DNA from: Hyphomicrobiales bacterium | Lineage (GTDB): Bacteria > Pseudomonadota > Alphaproteobacteria > Rhizobiales > HXMU1428-3 | Reading direction: 5' to 3' | Length of the DNA stretch: 64,000 nt | Assembly: GCA_021775425.1 (NCBI GenBank) | Contig: JAJFHX010000046.1 | Span: 38,628-102,627, forward strand | Shown: one piece after another, positions 10,114-17,980 of the stretch | Numbering within the stretch: position 1 is the first letter of the stretch | How the letters are laid out: each line of letters starts with the position of its first letter | Translations under genes and position numbers: made by a program | The notes under the pieces: model-generated | What the model was told of the DNA's origin: nothing | Seen by the model: the letters and a program-made list of their open reading frames with translations, nothing else | Databases searched by the model: none

Positions 10114-10575
10114 CTAGAAAAACAGGCCTCTTGGTGTTTGCACCTTCAAAAGAAGTGAAAAAAGGCCATAGATCACCGCCATAAAAACGGCAGTGATGAA
10201 AACCCGCTTGCCCCAGTCTTTCATGCTGGAAAGGGGCACCGGATCATAAATTGAATAGATCGTCAGAAACGCAGCAAAAGAAGCACAATAAAAGCCAAGC
10301 CACTTGGCTGCGAAAAATGCATAAATCGACATAACAACCAGCCCGGGCATCAGGTTTATAAAACTCTCAGCAGAAACCCCACCCCCGACCTTCGACTGCC
10401 CAAGCGCCGCCCGGCTAAAATTCCAGAATGCCAGAATGATGAACGCGACGGAAATCAGTCTTGGGAATAAAAATGCCTGAGCCGGTTGCTGCGTAAAACT
10501 CAGCCACGTCACGATAGCTGCGACCGCTAAAACGATTATGGCAGGTATCAGATGCTGTATGCGTGAAGCTGTCAT
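10114..10575 (-). CDS. Tripartite tricarboxylate transporter small membrane subunit (TctB-like)
   Basis: Small subunit of a secondary, ion-coupled organic acid importer. The 153 residues form four membrane segments (about 8-27, 33-52, 74-110 and 125-148), normal for TctB. Its start overlaps the end of the tctA-like gene by 4 bases (10572-10575), which implies translational coupling. The binding-protein gene follows 46 bases downstream. Confidence 0.87.
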   Translation of the reverse strand: MTASRIQHLIPAIIVLAVAAIVTWLSFTQQPAQAFLFPRLISVAFIILAFWNFSRAALGQSKVGGGVSAESFINLMPGLVVMSIYAFFAAKWLGFYCASFAAFLTIYSIYDPVPLSSMKDWGKRVFITAVFMAVIYGLFSLLLKVQTPRGLFF

Positions 10576-12086
10576 GATTTTGCTCCTGCTTCTAAAGTGG
10601 TTTCCTTTTGCTCAAGCATGTTGGTCCAGAAACTATACCCAACAGAAGCGATCACCAGCACCACAAGGAAAATATTCAGCGGCCCGGTAAGGAAATATTC
10701 CAAAGGCCCGTTTTGTGCGTTTGAGATCAAAGCCCCCTGAATGAAGTTCGCTTCAGCAATCGGCCCGAGAATAAGCCCAAGCACAAGCGGTGCGGCAGAA
10801 AAGCCAAATTTTTCAAGGAAAAACATGCCCACACCAAGCGTGAGCATAATGTAAACATCACTCATTGATTGCTGAACGGAATAAGACCCGAACAATGCCA
10901 ACACCATAACAGCTGCCGCCATAATCGGTTGCGGCGCCCGGGCAATACGTGCAGCCCATGTTGCTGTATAAATTCCGAAAATAACCATCAACACCTGACC
11001 AACCAGCATGGAGTTAATAAACGTCCACGCCACTTTCGGGTGATTGTCAAACAGATCAGTTCCGGGGAAAATCCCATGAATGAGAAGCCCGCCCAATAAG
11101 ACTGCTGCCGTCGGGCTACCGGGAATAGAAAGTGTCAGCAGCGGAACGAGGGAGGGTCCAACCATAGCATTATTGGCTGATTCCGCTGCGATGACACCTT
11201 CAGAATGGCCAGTGCCAAACTTCTTCTTGTGTTTAGAAAATTTACGCGATTGATCATAAGCAACAAGCCCGGCGATCTGGCCGCCAACACCCGGAATGAG
11301 GCCGATGATAGAGCCAACAATAGTGCCGATAGATAAAGCCCGGCCACTCCGCCCTAATTCTCTGGCAGAATCCATAATAGATTGTTTCGGCACCTGAACG
11401 GTTTCAATCTCAGCATTACGCCGGCCTTTTGCAAACATATCCAGTACTTGGGGGATCGCAAACAAACCAATTAAAGCAGGGATAATATTAATGCCGCCCG
11501 TAAGTGAACTTGAAAAAATAAACCGCTGCGCCCCTTGAATGTCATCATAACCAATCATTGAAAGCCACAATCCGATACAACCTGAAAGCAGCCCCTTAAC
11601 GAATGATTTTGAATCAAGCGATCCGATCACGGTCACACCAAGAATGGCCAGCCAGAACAAATGCGAAGGCCCAAACGCCAGCGCCCATTTGGCAAGCAGC
11701 GGCGTTAAAAAAATCAACAGCAACACCCCTATGATGCCACCAACACCCGATGAGAGAAATGAAAGATGAAGCGCACGCGCGCCCTCACCTTTTTTCGCCA
11801 TTTCAAAACCATCAAGCGACGTTGCTATATTCGCTGGCGCCCCGGGAATTTTGAGGAGAATAGCACTCACTGCCCCGCCAGCCACAGTCGATGTATAAGC
11901 CGCCCCCAAAAGAATAAGCCCCTGTGTGGGAGCCAACTGAAACGTAAAAGGAATAAGCAGCGCAACCGCCATAGTCGGCGAAAGGCCGGGCGTTGCGCCT
12001 AAAATCAGTCCACCAATAGTTCCAACCAGCAAAAGCATAAAAGAAATGGGCTCAAAAACGCCCCCAAAATGATTGAGAAACTCCAT
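10572..12086 (-). CDS. Tripartite tricarboxylate transporter large membrane subunit (TctA-like)
   Basis: Main permease subunit, 504 residues with about 11-12 membrane segments, the usual TctA length. Diagnostic stretches are LILGATPGLSPTMAVALLIP near the N-terminus, SAILLKIPGAPANIATSLDG, the GLIPGVGGQIAGLVAYDQSR loop near the middle, and LLTLSIPGSPTAAVLLGGL. It is the first gene of the leftward operon that continues through tctB, tctC and sauST, perhaps to pta. Its promoter lies in the 146-base divergent gap that also holds a LacI-type operator. Substrate (sulfoacetate) is inferred from the enzymes downstream. Confidence 0.92.
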   Translation of the reverse strand: MEFLNHFGGVFEPISFMLLLVGTIGGLILGATPGLSPTMAVALLIPFTFQLAPTQGLILLGAAYTSTVAGGAVSAILLKIPGAPANIATSLDGFEMAKKGEGARALHLSFLSSGVGGIIGVLLLIFLTPLLAKWALAFGPSHLFWLAILGVTVIGSLDSKSFVKGLLSGCIGLWLSMIGYDDIQGAQRFIFSSSLTGGINIIPALIGLFAIPQVLDMFAKGRRNAEIETVQVPKQSIMDSARELGRSGRALSIGTIVGSIIGLIPGVGGQIAGLVAYDQSRKFSKHKKKFGTGHSEGVIAAESANNAMVGPSLVPLLTLSIPGSPTAAVLLGGLLIHGIFPGTDLFDNHPKVAWTFINSMLVGQVLMVIFGIYTATWAARIARAPQPIMAAAVMVLALFGSYSVQQSMSDVYIMLTLGVGMFFLEKFGFSAAPLVLGLILGPIAEANFIQGALISNAQNGPLEYFLTGPLNIFLVVLVIASVGYSFWTNMLEQKETTLEAGAKS

Positions 12087-12193
12087 TTAAAAACGATCTC
12101 CCTACCCAGATATTAAGAAGCTAATTTTGTTTTTTTGCGCTTCTTTGGAGTATTTTTTTCATTATTTATCTAACTAATCTAACTCATGAAAAT

Positions 12194-12213
12194 AAAAATA
12201 CAAACGTTTACAT
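12194..12213. promoter_or_regulatory. LacI-type operator at the lacI/tctA divergent promoter
   Basis: AAAAATACAAACGTTTACAT contains the imperfect palindrome TACAAACG/CGTTTACA centred on the CG that is typical for LacI-family operators. The identical 20 bases occur again at 20225-20244. Here the site covers the expected -35/spacer region of the lacI promoter and faces tctA on the other side, so autoregulation and control of the transporter operon are both plausible. Confidence 0.75.
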
Positions 12214-12220
12214 TTTTTGC

Positions 12221-12226
12221 TATAAT
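12221..12226 (+). promoter_or_regulatory. Perfect -10 box (TATAAT) of a likely leaderless lacI transcript
   Basis: TATAAT ends 6 bases before the ATG at 12233, so the expected transcription start falls on or next to the start codon. No Shine-Dalgarno sequence is present between them (CCCCTC). Both facts point to a leaderless mRNA. Confidence 0.55.
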
Positions 12227-12232
12227 CCCCTC

Positions 12233-13264
12233 ATGAAACGAAAAAGATCGAGAAAAGGGGCTCCTGGAATTGTTGAAGTCGCCGCCAGAGCCGGCGTCTC
12301 CATCGCCACAGTCTCACGCGCCTTTAATGAACCTGAAAAAGTCCGAGGGCCAACACGCGTTCGCATTGAAGAAGCCGCAAATGACCTTGGCTATATTCGC
12401 GACCGTATGGCCGGCACGCTCCATAACCGGTTTTCAGGCACCATCGGCCTCATTGTCCCTACCATCGACAACGCCATTTTCGCCGAACTGATTGAAAGCT
12501 TCTCCGCCCGCTTGCTCGATCATGACAGGACCACCTTAATCGCTTCAAATGGTTATGACCTGGCGCAGGAAGTTCCCATCGTTCGCTCCCTTCTTGAGCG
12601 CCGCATAGATGGCATCGCCCTTGTCGGGCTCGACCATGAAGAAGTCCCACTCACCATGCTATCGCAAAGAGATGTTCCCATCATCTCAATCTGGAACTAC
12701 CAGCAAGACGCAACCATCCCCTGCATCGGTTCAGATAATCATCAGGCAGGTTCCATCGTCACGGAACACATCCTCAACCTTGGTCATAAAGATATCGCGT
12801 TTTTGTTTCCGGAAACGACCAATAATGACCGGGCTCGCAACAGAAGAGAAGGCGCGATGCGTGCCATCGCAGCCTCTGGCCTTAACCTGCCAGAAGAGCG
12901 AATAATCACCTGTGGGTATAATATTGAAACAGCCAAAAGAATAACCCGGCAATTGCTGAACGATAATCCGCCAACCGCCATCATTTGCGGCAATGACGTC
13001 ATCGCCAGAGGAGCGATCTATGCCTGCCACGCAGAAAACATTCCGGTTCCTGAAAAAATCTCAATCGTCGGCATCGGCGATTTCACCGGGTCATCTTCAA
13101 TGGAACCGGGGCTGACAACCGTTCGTTTTCACGCCCGCAAAATCGGCAAATTAGCGGCAGACGTCATTGTCAATATGAGTGAAACCGGCTTTGACCCATC
13201 CCCTTTTTCTCAAAAGGTCGATTTGTCATTTTATGACAGAGGCTCAACCAGAAGGTTAAACTGA
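12233..13264 (+). CDS. LacI family transcriptional regulator of the sulfoacetate/sulfite genes
   Basis: Repressor-type regulator of 343 residues. The helix-turn-helix is at about residues 12-60 (VEVAARAGVSIATVSRAFNEP with the hinge IEEAANDLGYI), followed by a periplasmic-binding-like effector domain with IGLIVPTIDNAIFAELI, DGIALVG, HILNLGHKDIAFL and AIICGNDVIARG. It is divergent from the tctA operon across a LacI-type operator, and the same operator recurs before the SulP-soeABC operon. I infer it senses a C2 sulfonate or a metabolite of one. Start: ATG 12233, leaderless. It converges with soeC, whose stop is 43 bases away. Confidence 0.93.
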   Translation: MKRKRSRKGAPGIVEVAARAGVSIATVSRAFNEPEKVRGPTRVRIEEAANDLGYIRDRMAGTLHNRFSGTIGLIVPTIDNAIFAELIESFSARLLDHDRTTLIASNGYDLAQEVPIVRSLLERRIDGIALVGLDHEEVPLTMLSQRDVPIISIWNYQQDATIPCIGSDNHQAGSIVTEHILNLGHKDIAFLFPETTNNDRARNRREGAMRAIAASGLNLPEERIITCGYNIETAKRITRQLLNDNPPTAIICGNDVIARGAIYACHAENIPVPEKISIVGIGDFTGSSSMEPGLTTVRFHARKIGKLAADVIVNMSETGFDPSPFSQKVDLSFYDRGSTRRLN

Positions 13265-13307
13265 AACAGTCATTAATTGGAAACACCCCCCAGATGGGTA
13301 AACGCAA

Positions 13308-14267
13308 CTAAGCCGCTTCCATTCCGTAAAACACATTCACCGTGTGTGTCGCTTCAGCAAAAAACAACCAGCGCTCAAGAATAACACCAATTGAGACCGC
13401 GCCAAGGGCAATAAGCCCCCCGATAACACTCAGCCAGTTCACCCCAAGTAGCGCCACGCAGATCATCAATATCGGAATTAGAAACAAACAGAGGTAACTA
13501 TATAGTCTTAATTTCAGCGCATGTTTTCGCGCCACTTTAAAGCCCATTTCCCGCATCACAAAATTAGGTGTTGAATGCGGTGGGTCGAGCGGGGTTATCT
13601 TGCCTGAAGGGCCAAACAACCGCCAAAGCCCGGTCGCAGCTTCTGCCGTATATTTTGTCCCAAGCGAATCAATGCTGTGCCAGTAGAGATGCTTCAAAAC
13701 CAGAGCGACACTCAATAAAAATAATGTCACCCCAAGCGACCACCCGCTATTCACCCCAAAAAGAATGAGCAAAAACTGAAACAGAACCGCCCCTGTTGCC
13801 AGGCCAAGCGCCAGATAAACATAAGGAACCAATACCAGATTCCACTGACGGATCGTCCGAAGCGACGCATAAATCATCCCCGTACAATAAATCGTCACAA
13901 TCGCAGCCAGGATTGTCAGCGCAGACAAAAACGACCAGAGCTGTTCATCACCGACCGAAAATATCCAGCCAAAAGCCAGCAGCACAGCCGGAATAAAACT
14001 GACTACCGCGGCACCCCCTTCACGTGATAACCACGAAGTCTTCCACTGGCTAAACGCCCGCCAAGCCCGCTCCGGGTGCCCAAGGTGAAAGGTTGAAGAA
14101 ATCAAGCCAAAAGTCACCAGCCCAAGCGCGATGCTGAACGAGGTGAACATAAAAAGAGGCTCAACTGGTATCAGCCCTAATGCGCCAAACAAACACAACA
14201 GAATAAGCAGGCCATAACCCGCCCCTGAAGCCGTTGTGAAAAATATAACTGAGTATGAAGGATGCAT
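13308..14267 (-). CDS. soeC: DmsC/SoeC-like membrane anchor of a molybdoenzyme (sulfite dehydrogenase subunit C)
   Basis: Integral membrane anchor, 319 residues with about eight hydrophobic segments, matching the DmsC/SoeC family in length and layout. It would bind the quinone and carry electrons from the iron-sulfur subunit. Typical stretches are HPSYSVIFFTTASGAGYGLL at the start and STFHLGHPERAWRAFSQWKTSWLSREG. It is the last gene of the SulP-soeA-soeB-soeC operon, 10 bases after soeB. SoeABC is the cytoplasm-facing sulfite-oxidising enzyme first described in Allochromatium vinosum and found in sulfonate-degrading roseobacters. The island context supports sulfite; a DMSO-type reductase is the main alternative. 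Confidence 0.82.
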   Translation of the reverse strand: MHPSYSVIFFTTASGAGYGLLILLCLFGALGLIPVEPLFMFTSFSIALGLVTFGLISSTFHLGHPERAWRAFSQWKTSWLSREGGAAVVSFIPAVLLAFGWIFSVGDEQLWSFLSALTILAAIVTIYCTGMIYASLRTIRQWNLVLVPYVYLALGLATGAVLFQFLLILFGVNSGWSLGVTLFLLSVALVLKHLYWHSIDSLGTKYTAEAATGLWRLFGPSGKITPLDPPHSTPNFVMREMGFKVARKHALKLRLYSYLCLFLIPILMICVALLGVNWLSVIGGLIALGAVSIGVILERWLFFAEATHTVNVFYGMEAA

Positions 14268-14277
14268 CTGTCTCTCC

Positions 14278-15036
14278 CTATCTCGATAATTTCTTATCAG
14301 CCCAGGAAAAAATCAGATCCATGGCAGATTTTGAATTTTGTTGCGGCTGGCTCAACGGAATTTCCTGTTTAACATCAGCTGCTGCCAGCCCGTTTTTCCG
14401 TGCCCTTGGCGGCAGATATTTATTCACCGGCTTATAATCAAACTCAGGCAACAAATCATAACCAGAGCGCTCTTCAACCAGCTTAGAAACATCACTGGTC
14501 GGGTCACCTAGGTCACCAAAATGTCTGGCCCCCGTCGGGCACGCCCGAACACAGGCAGGCACCCGGTCAACCTCATCAAGTGTCTCGTTATAAATCCGGT
14601 CAACACAAAGCGTGCATTTCTTCATCACCCCCTGATCGAGATCATATTCCCGCGCCCCGTATGGACAAGCCCATGAACATAATTTGCAGCCAATGCACGT
14701 ATCTGGGTTAACAAGAACAATGCCATCTTCTTCCCGTTTATAAGACGCCCCTGTCGGGCAAACGGTCACACAATCAGGCTCTTCACAATGCAGGCAGGAA
14801 CGTGGAAAATGCACAGTCTGACTTTGCGTTTCACTCACCACTTCATAACTGTGTACCCGGTTAAGCCAGCTGCCATGCGGGTCTTTGCCATAAGGGTCCT
14901 GGTCCGTCAGCGGGCCGGAATAGCCACTTGTATTCCATTCCTTACAACTCGTCGCACAGGCATGACAGCCCACACAAATATCAAGATCAATCACAAGGCC
15001 GAGTTTTTTATTCGTTGCTTCTGGTAAACTGGTCAT
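14278..15036 (-). CDS. soeB: Four-cluster ferredoxin-type subunit of a molybdoenzyme (sulfite dehydrogenase subunit B)
   Basis: Electron-transfer subunit of 252 residues carrying four [4Fe-4S] cluster motifs: CVGCHACATSCKEWN near 17, CLHCEEPDCVTVCPTGA near 80, CIGCKLCSWACPYGA near 112, and CTLCVDRIY...CVRACPTGARH near 140-170. This is the DmsB/SoeB pattern. There is no signal peptide. The start overlaps the end of soeA by 4 bases (ATGA type), so the two are translated together. A C-terminal tail of about 60 residues carries no further clusters. Confidence 0.88.
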   Translation of the reverse strand: MTSLPEATNKKLGLVIDLDICVGCHACATSCKEWNTSGYSGPLTDQDPYGKDPHGSWLNRVHSYEVVSETQSQTVHFPRSCLHCEEPDCVTVCPTGASYKREEDGIVLVNPDTCIGCKLCSWACPYGAREYDLDQGVMKKCTLCVDRIYNETLDEVDRVPACVRACPTGARHFGDLGDPTSDVSKLVEERSGYDLLPEFDYKPVNKYLPPRARKNGLAAADVKQEIPLSQPQQNSKSAMDLIFSWADKKLSR

Positions 15037-17900
15037 TCTGCTGGCTCCTTAAATTCAACGCCAAACTCAAGCGCCTCTGGCGAAGCCGGCAAAACATCTC
15101 CGGTGTTAATCGGCTCAAACCGCGGCAAACTTTCTTCTGCGCTGTCCGGTTCAGCTTTTTCAATCCGCACCCGAAGGTCATACCAGGCCGCCTGTCCGGT
15201 AATCGGATCACTGTTAGAATACCGGTACCCGCTTTCTTTTTTCGGCAACAATTCAGAAATCAGGTGGTTAAGCAAAAATCCTTTTTTCGCTTCAGGCGCA
15301 TCCTTATCAAGGTTCCATGCCCCTTCTCTTTTGCCAATCGCATTCCATGTCCAGATGGTATCAGGGTTGACCCCGCTCATCAGTTTAACCTGGCATTTCA
15401 CCTTACCAATATTACTGATCACCCAGACCCAATCGCGATCTTTAAGCCCAAGGCTTTGCCCCCGCCCACGGTGGATATATAAATAATTCTCAGCCGTTAT
15501 CTGCCGCAGCCAGGCATTTTGTGACCCCCAAGAATGATACATATGCATCGGTCGCTGCGTAATCGCATGCATCGGAAACTCAGCATCATCCAGTTGAGCT
15601 TCCTCAAATGGTGGATACCAGAACGGCAGCGGGTCAAAATAAGTTTTTATCCGCTCGCGGTGTTCTTCAGGTGGAACAACATCACCAAACCCTTCAGCAG
15701 CTAGTCTGAACTTTTGCATGGGCTCAGAATAAAGCTGGAAGAAGATCGGCGTCGTTGTGCCCCGATAACCATTCTTCACCGCAAAATCGAGATAGTCTTT
15801 ATTCGCCTGCTTGAAATAGCGCAACCCCGGCTCAAGTTCATGCTGGTGAAAACAACCATTTTCAATATAGCGCTCAAGCTGATTAGGGTTCGGTGCCCCT
15901 TCACCATATTGGTCACCATTCTCACCGCGCCACCCCGCTAGCGGGCCGAGCCCCGGCTTACGTTGATGGTTGACTATATAATCCGCATACCCACCCGGGT
16001 AATTCGGTGAACCATCTTCTTTGCTAAACTCAGGCAATCCAAGCCGCGCCCCAAGATCAATCAGCACATCCTGAAACGGCCTCACATTCCGATCAGGTTT
16101 CACAACCGGCTGTCGAATAGAGTCAGCCGGTCCATTCGGCTCAGAAATCGGCCGATCCAGCATGGAAATACAATCCCACCGCTCAAGATATGTCGTATCC
16201 GGCAGAATAAGATCAGCATAAGGGATCGTCTCAGAATAATAAGCATCCGAATAGATGATCTTCGGAATTTTATAGTCACCCGTTTCTGGGTCTTTGGCTG
16301 TCAGATATTTCAGCGTGTCCTTAATGTTCATCGACGAATTCCACGCCATATTCGCCATATACATAAACAACACATCAATTTTATAAGGATCGCACGAACC
16401 AGCATTCGGGATAACCATATGCATCAACCCATGCGCTGAAAATGGCGCATCCCAGCTAAATGCCTTGTCAATCCGCCCCGGCTTGCCGTTCTCATCAATA
16501 ATCAGATCACCCGGCGATTCAGGAAACCCAAGGTGCGGCCCGCCAAGCGGGGCATTCGGGTGAATGTCCTCAGGCTTGCCAAATGGTTTTAACCACGGCG
16601 GTGTTTGCTTGGGGTAAGGCGGTTTAAACCGAAACCCACCCGGGCAATCAACACTACCAATCAGCACCTGTAAAATATGGATCATCCGGCAGGTGTGAAA
16701 CCCGTTGGAATGGGCTGAAATCCCACGCATCGCATGCATGCTCACCGGACGGCCTGTCATTTTATCATGTTTTTTCCCGGTCCAGTCAGTCCATGGAATA
16801 TCTAATGTGATTTCATTTTCAAACGCCGCCTCAGCAATTTCAGCCGCCATCCGTACCATCACATCTGCCGAAACACCCGTTTGCTCAGCAACATGCGCCG
16901 GTGCATAGTCGTCACTTAAAAAACGCGCAGCAAGCAACTGGAACGAAGGCCGCACCTTGCGCCCGTCGCTTAGTTCATAGTCACCCGCCACAGCGGGAGA
17001 AATGCCTTCTAAGTTCGCTTCAACCACCGTTTTTGAATTATGGTCATAAATAAGAGGTTTGCCCTCTTCATCGCGAGCAAACAAACCATCATCTTCAGCG
17101 CCAGGATTATTAATCACAAGCCACGGCGCGTTGGTGTATCTGACCAGATACTCAAAATCAATATTTTCAGTTCTGAGCATCTCATGAATGAGCGCACCAA
17201 CAAAAAGCCCGTCCGTCCCGGGGCGAATACCAACCCACTCATCTGCAATCGCTGAATAACCCGTTTGCACCGGGTTGATTGAAACAAATTTTGCCCCGCG
17301 GGTTTTTAGCTTGCCAAGATTGGTCTTAAGCGGGTTAGAACCATGCTCTTCCGCAACCCCAAACAAAATGAAATATTTGGTATGATCCCAGTCCGGCTCT
17401 CCAAATTCCCAGAACGCACCGCCAATAGTATAAAGCCCGGCTGCCGCCATATTGACAGAACAAAACCCGCCATGCGCCGCATAGTTGGATGTGCCATATT
17501 TCATCGCCCACAATCCGGTTAACGACTGGCTCTGATCCCGGCCGGTGAAAAACGCCAGTTTTTTCGGGTCTTTTTTCCGAACTTCTCCCAGCCAGTCCGT
17601 CGCCAGCTCAAGTGCCTCATCCCATGAAATCTCTTCAAATTTACCAGACCCGCGCGGCCCCACTCGTTTTAAAGGCGCTCGCAAGCGCGCAGGAGAATTA
17701 TGCTGCATAATCCCGGCAGCACCCTTGCCGCAAATAACCCCCTTGTTTACCGGATGGTTTCGATTGCCTTCAATATATTTGACAAGTCCATCCTTTAAAT
17801 GAACCTGAATGCCACAACGACACGCACACATGTAGCAAGTCGTCGTTTTCATTTCATCGGCAATTTTTCTGGAGAGATTAATCTTTGGTTCTGCTGACAT
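15033..17900 (-). CDS. soeA: Molybdopterin oxidoreductase, SoeA-like catalytic subunit of cytoplasmic sulfite dehydrogenase
   Basis: Large catalytic subunit of about 955 residues, matching SoeA in size. Near the N-terminus is the [4Fe-4S] motif CYMCACRCGI with the fourth Cys in NKGVICGKG. It has no twin-arginine signal, as expected for SoeABC, which faces the cytoplasm. A candidate molybdenum-ligating Cys lies in HGGFCSVN near residue 140. The C-terminal molybdopterin-dinucleotide domain includes MHAITQRPMHMYHSWGSQNAWL. I place the start at ATG 17900; the frame opens at 17918. It lies in an operon downstream of a SulP transporter and upstream of soeB and soeC. Proposed reaction: sulfite to sulfate with electrons to quinone, removing the sulfite made by Xsc. 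Substrate is inferred from context and overall resemblance. Confidence 0.85.
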   Translation of the reverse strand: MSAEPKINLSRKIADEMKTTTCYMCACRCGIQVHLKDGLVKYIEGNRNHPVNKGVICGKGAAGIMQHNSPARLRAPLKRVGPRGSGKFEEISWDEALELATDWLGEVRKKDPKKLAFFTGRDQSQSLTGLWAMKYGTSNYAAHGGFCSVNMAAAGLYTIGGAFWEFGEPDWDHTKYFILFGVAEEHGSNPLKTNLGKLKTRGAKFVSINPVQTGYSAIADEWVGIRPGTDGLFVGALIHEMLRTENIDFEYLVRYTNAPWLVINNPGAEDDGLFARDEEGKPLIYDHNSKTVVEANLEGISPAVAGDYELSDGRKVRPSFQLLAARFLSDDYAPAHVAEQTGVSADVMVRMAAEIAEAAFENEITLDIPWTDWTGKKHDKMTGRPVSMHAMRGISAHSNGFHTCRMIHILQVLIGSVDCPGGFRFKPPYPKQTPPWLKPFGKPEDIHPNAPLGGPHLGFPESPGDLIIDENGKPGRIDKAFSWDAPFSAHGLMHMVIPNAGSCDPYKIDVLFMYMANMAWNSSMNIKDTLKYLTAKDPETGDYKIPKIIYSDAYYSETIPYADLILPDTTYLERWDCISMLDRPISEPNGPADSIRQPVVKPDRNVRPFQDVLIDLGARLGLPEFSKEDGSPNYPGGYADYIVNHQRKPGLGPLAGWRGENGDQYGEGAPNPNQLERYIENGCFHQHELEPGLRYFKQANKDYLDFAVKNGYRGTTTPIFFQLYSEPMQKFRLAAEGFGDVVPPEEHRERIKTYFDPLPFWYPPFEEAQLDDAEFPMHAITQRPMHMYHSWGSQNAWLRQITAENYLYIHRGRGQSLGLKDRDWVWVISNIGKVKCQVKLMSGVNPDTIWTWNAIGKREGAWNLDKDAPEAKKGFLLNHLISELLPKKESGYRYSNSDPITGQAAWYDLRVRIEKAEPDSAEESLPRFEPINTGDVLPASPEALEFGVEFKEPAE

Positions 17901-17980
17901 AAACATTAACTTTCTCATTGAGAGCGGCTTCAGTTTTTATTATTTTAATCTTTGGCATTAGGATACACTTATGTCGAAAT

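Noticed and set aside
13308..17900. Periplasmic DMSO or tetrathionate reductase
   Set aside because: The catalytic subunit lacks a Tat signal and the operon sits in a sulfonate island with a shared operator, so a SoeABC-type sulfite dehydrogenase is the better reading, though not proven.
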